Assembly: GCA_900321955.1 (NCBI GenBank)
Contig: ONXX01000071.1
Location: 1 to 6,710, forward strand
DNA: 6,710 bases
Reading direction: 5' to 3'
From: an uncultured Bacillota bacterium
GTDB taxonomy: Bacteria > Bacillota_I > Bacilli_A > Erysipelotrichales > Erysipelotrichaceae
The notes beneath the pieces are model-generated. The model made no database searches. It had not been told where the DNA came from and saw nothing but the letters and a program-made list of their open reading frames with translations. The position numbers and the translations under genes are program-made. This document shows positions 5,759 to 6,710 of the stretch, piece after piece; positions within the stretch are counted from its first letter, which is position 1, and every line of letters begins with the position of its first letter.

Positions 5759-6710
5759 TACATGAACGCCTCCTCATTCTTATAAGAACCGGAATTACGG
5801 TATGTGACCAAAGTAACGATCGTAAGGATAACGAATGTCATAATGCCGATGACGGCTCCGAGGTTGTAGTACTGTTGATCGACGGTCAGTTTGTATAACC
5901 ATGTGACAAGCAAGTCAGTCTGGCCGGCTGTATCACCGACATAGGTCGGTCCGCCGCCGGAAAGCAGGTATATGACACCGAAATTATTGATGTTTCCGAC
6001 AAAGCTGGAGATCAGATACGGGGTCGTAACAAACAGCATATAAGGCAAAGTGATCTTGAAGAAGATCTTTACCGGTCCTGCTCCATCCATCTTTGCTGCT
6101 TCATACAGCTCTGCAGGGATGTTCTGCAGTATGCCGGTGATCTGGAGCATTGTATATGGGATACCGATCCAGATATTGATCACAATGATCGTGACCCTTG
6201 CCCACATCGCATTCTGCCAGAACGGCAGCGGCGAAGTGATCAGCCCCAGATTCTGCAAAAGAACATTTACTGCTCCGGAAGGCTGCAACATGATGTTCAT
6301 GATCATCAATGTGACAAATTGTGGGACCGCTATCGAAAGAATGAAACAGAAACGCCAGAAACCCTTCCATTTCGTATCTTTCCTATTGATGACCATAGCA
6401 AGTATCATACCCAGGATATAGTTTAAGAACGTCGCAAAGATCGCCCAGACGATGGTCCAGCCTAAGACATGCCAGAACTGTCGGCCGATGTTTCCGTTCA
6501 TGTTCAGAACACGTTGGAACTGATGCAGACCATCCCAGTCAAAAAGCATCAGATGCTCGTCTTCTTTCGAATAGGTCGTAAAAGCCATCGAGATCATATA
6601 GACAAGCGGGACGATATTGAATATCAGAATGCCCAAACAGGGCAGTGTCATCAAAGTGATATGCAGGTTTTTGTCAAACAGAGAAATGATATCTTCTTTG
6701 AATGTCGGAA
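5758..6710 (-). CDS. malF: Maltodextrin-type ABC transporter permease, MalF family (5' end beyond right edge)
   Basis: Partial gene: the reading frame is open from the window edge, and 18 further codons (ending FDKNLHIT) are readable upstream of the first internal start candidates at 6654 (TTG) and 6651 (ATG). Those are therefore probably not the real start, since LMTLPCLGILIFNIVPLVYM is the first core transmembrane helix of MalF. About six hydrophobic segments follow. The EAA loop ELYEAAKMDGAGPVKIFF-KITLP spans roughly 6111-6043. GGGPTY, then AGQTDLLVTWLYKLT near the end, is strongly MalF-like. Gram-positive MalF proteins often carry an extra N-terminal part, consistent with the missing sequence. 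It forms the heterodimeric membrane channel with MalG, encoded directly downstream with a one-base overlap. Confidence 0.92.
   Translation of the reverse strand, partial: PTFKEDIISLFDKNLHITLMTLPCLGILIFNIVPLVYMISMAFTTYSKEDEHLMLFDWDGLHQFQRVLNMNGNIGRQFWHVLGWTIVWAIFATFLNYILGMILAMVINRKDTKWKGFWRFCFILSIAVPQFVTLMIMNIMLQPSGAVNVLLQNLGLITSPLPFWQNAMWARVTIIVINIWIGIPYTMLQITGILQNIPAELYEAAKMDGAGPVKIFFKITLPYMLFVTTPYLISSFVGNINNFGVIYLLSGGGPTYVGDTAGQTDLLVTWLYKLTVDQQYYNLGAVIGIMTFVILTIVTLVTYRNSGSYKNEEAFM
5769..5774 (-). promoter_or_regulatory. Ribosome binding site of malG inside malF
   Basis: Consensus AGGAGG on the minus strand, within the last codons of malF and 10 bases before the malG ATG. Together with the TAATG overlap it supports the chosen malG start and tight co-expression. 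Confidence 0.8.

Noticed and set aside
6649..6654. TTG/ATG as the true start of the MalF-type permease
   Set aside because: The frame stays open upstream to the window edge with plausible MalF sequence, and starting here would cut into the first core transmembrane helix.

Overview
The window looks like an ordinary chromosomal stretch from a low- to medium-GC Gram-positive bacterium (Bacillota; a gut-type lineage such as Erysipelotrichia is possible but unproven). The support is strong AGGAGG-type ribosome binding sites, U-tailed hairpin terminators, an extended -10 promoter, a lipoprotein glycosidase on a bacterial-type lipobox, and Gram-positive MalF/MalG-type permeases. I see no mobile element, CRISPR array, tRNA or rRNA.

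Left part (1-1240, minus strand): a two-gene unit. A TetR-family regulator (548-1177) is followed, with a one-base stop/start overlap, by a FAD-dependent dehydrogenase of the COG2509 type that runs off the left edge. The TetR gene has its own promoter, and a perfect inverted repeat over its ribosome binding site is a candidate self-operator.

Centre-left (1211-1626, minus strand): a monocistronic rpsO gene for ribosomal protein S15. It has a near-consensus promoter, a leader of about 75 nt that can fold into a long helix carrying a G-U/G-C motif (a plausible S15 autoregulatory site), and a hairpin terminator that overlaps the next promoter.

Centre and right (1642-6710): an alpha-glucan utilisation cluster. 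malQ (4-alpha-glucanotransferase, minus) and a GH13 alpha-amylase-like lipoprotein (plus) are transcribed divergently from a 90-bp shared control region containing a 24-bp inverted repeat. The amylase gene converges on a malF-malG permease pair (minus), with a bidirectional terminator between them. The inferred pathway is as follows: the surface-anchored amylase cuts starch or glycogen to maltodextrins, MalF/MalG import them with a binding protein and ATPase encoded elsewhere, and cytoplasmic MalQ disproportionates them. The malF gene is cut by the right edge.

The coding content is conventional. The points most worth checking are regulatory: the rpsO leader RNA, the divergent malQ/amylase operator candidate, the TetR operator candidate, and a 14-bp motif shared by the tetR and malQ promoters.
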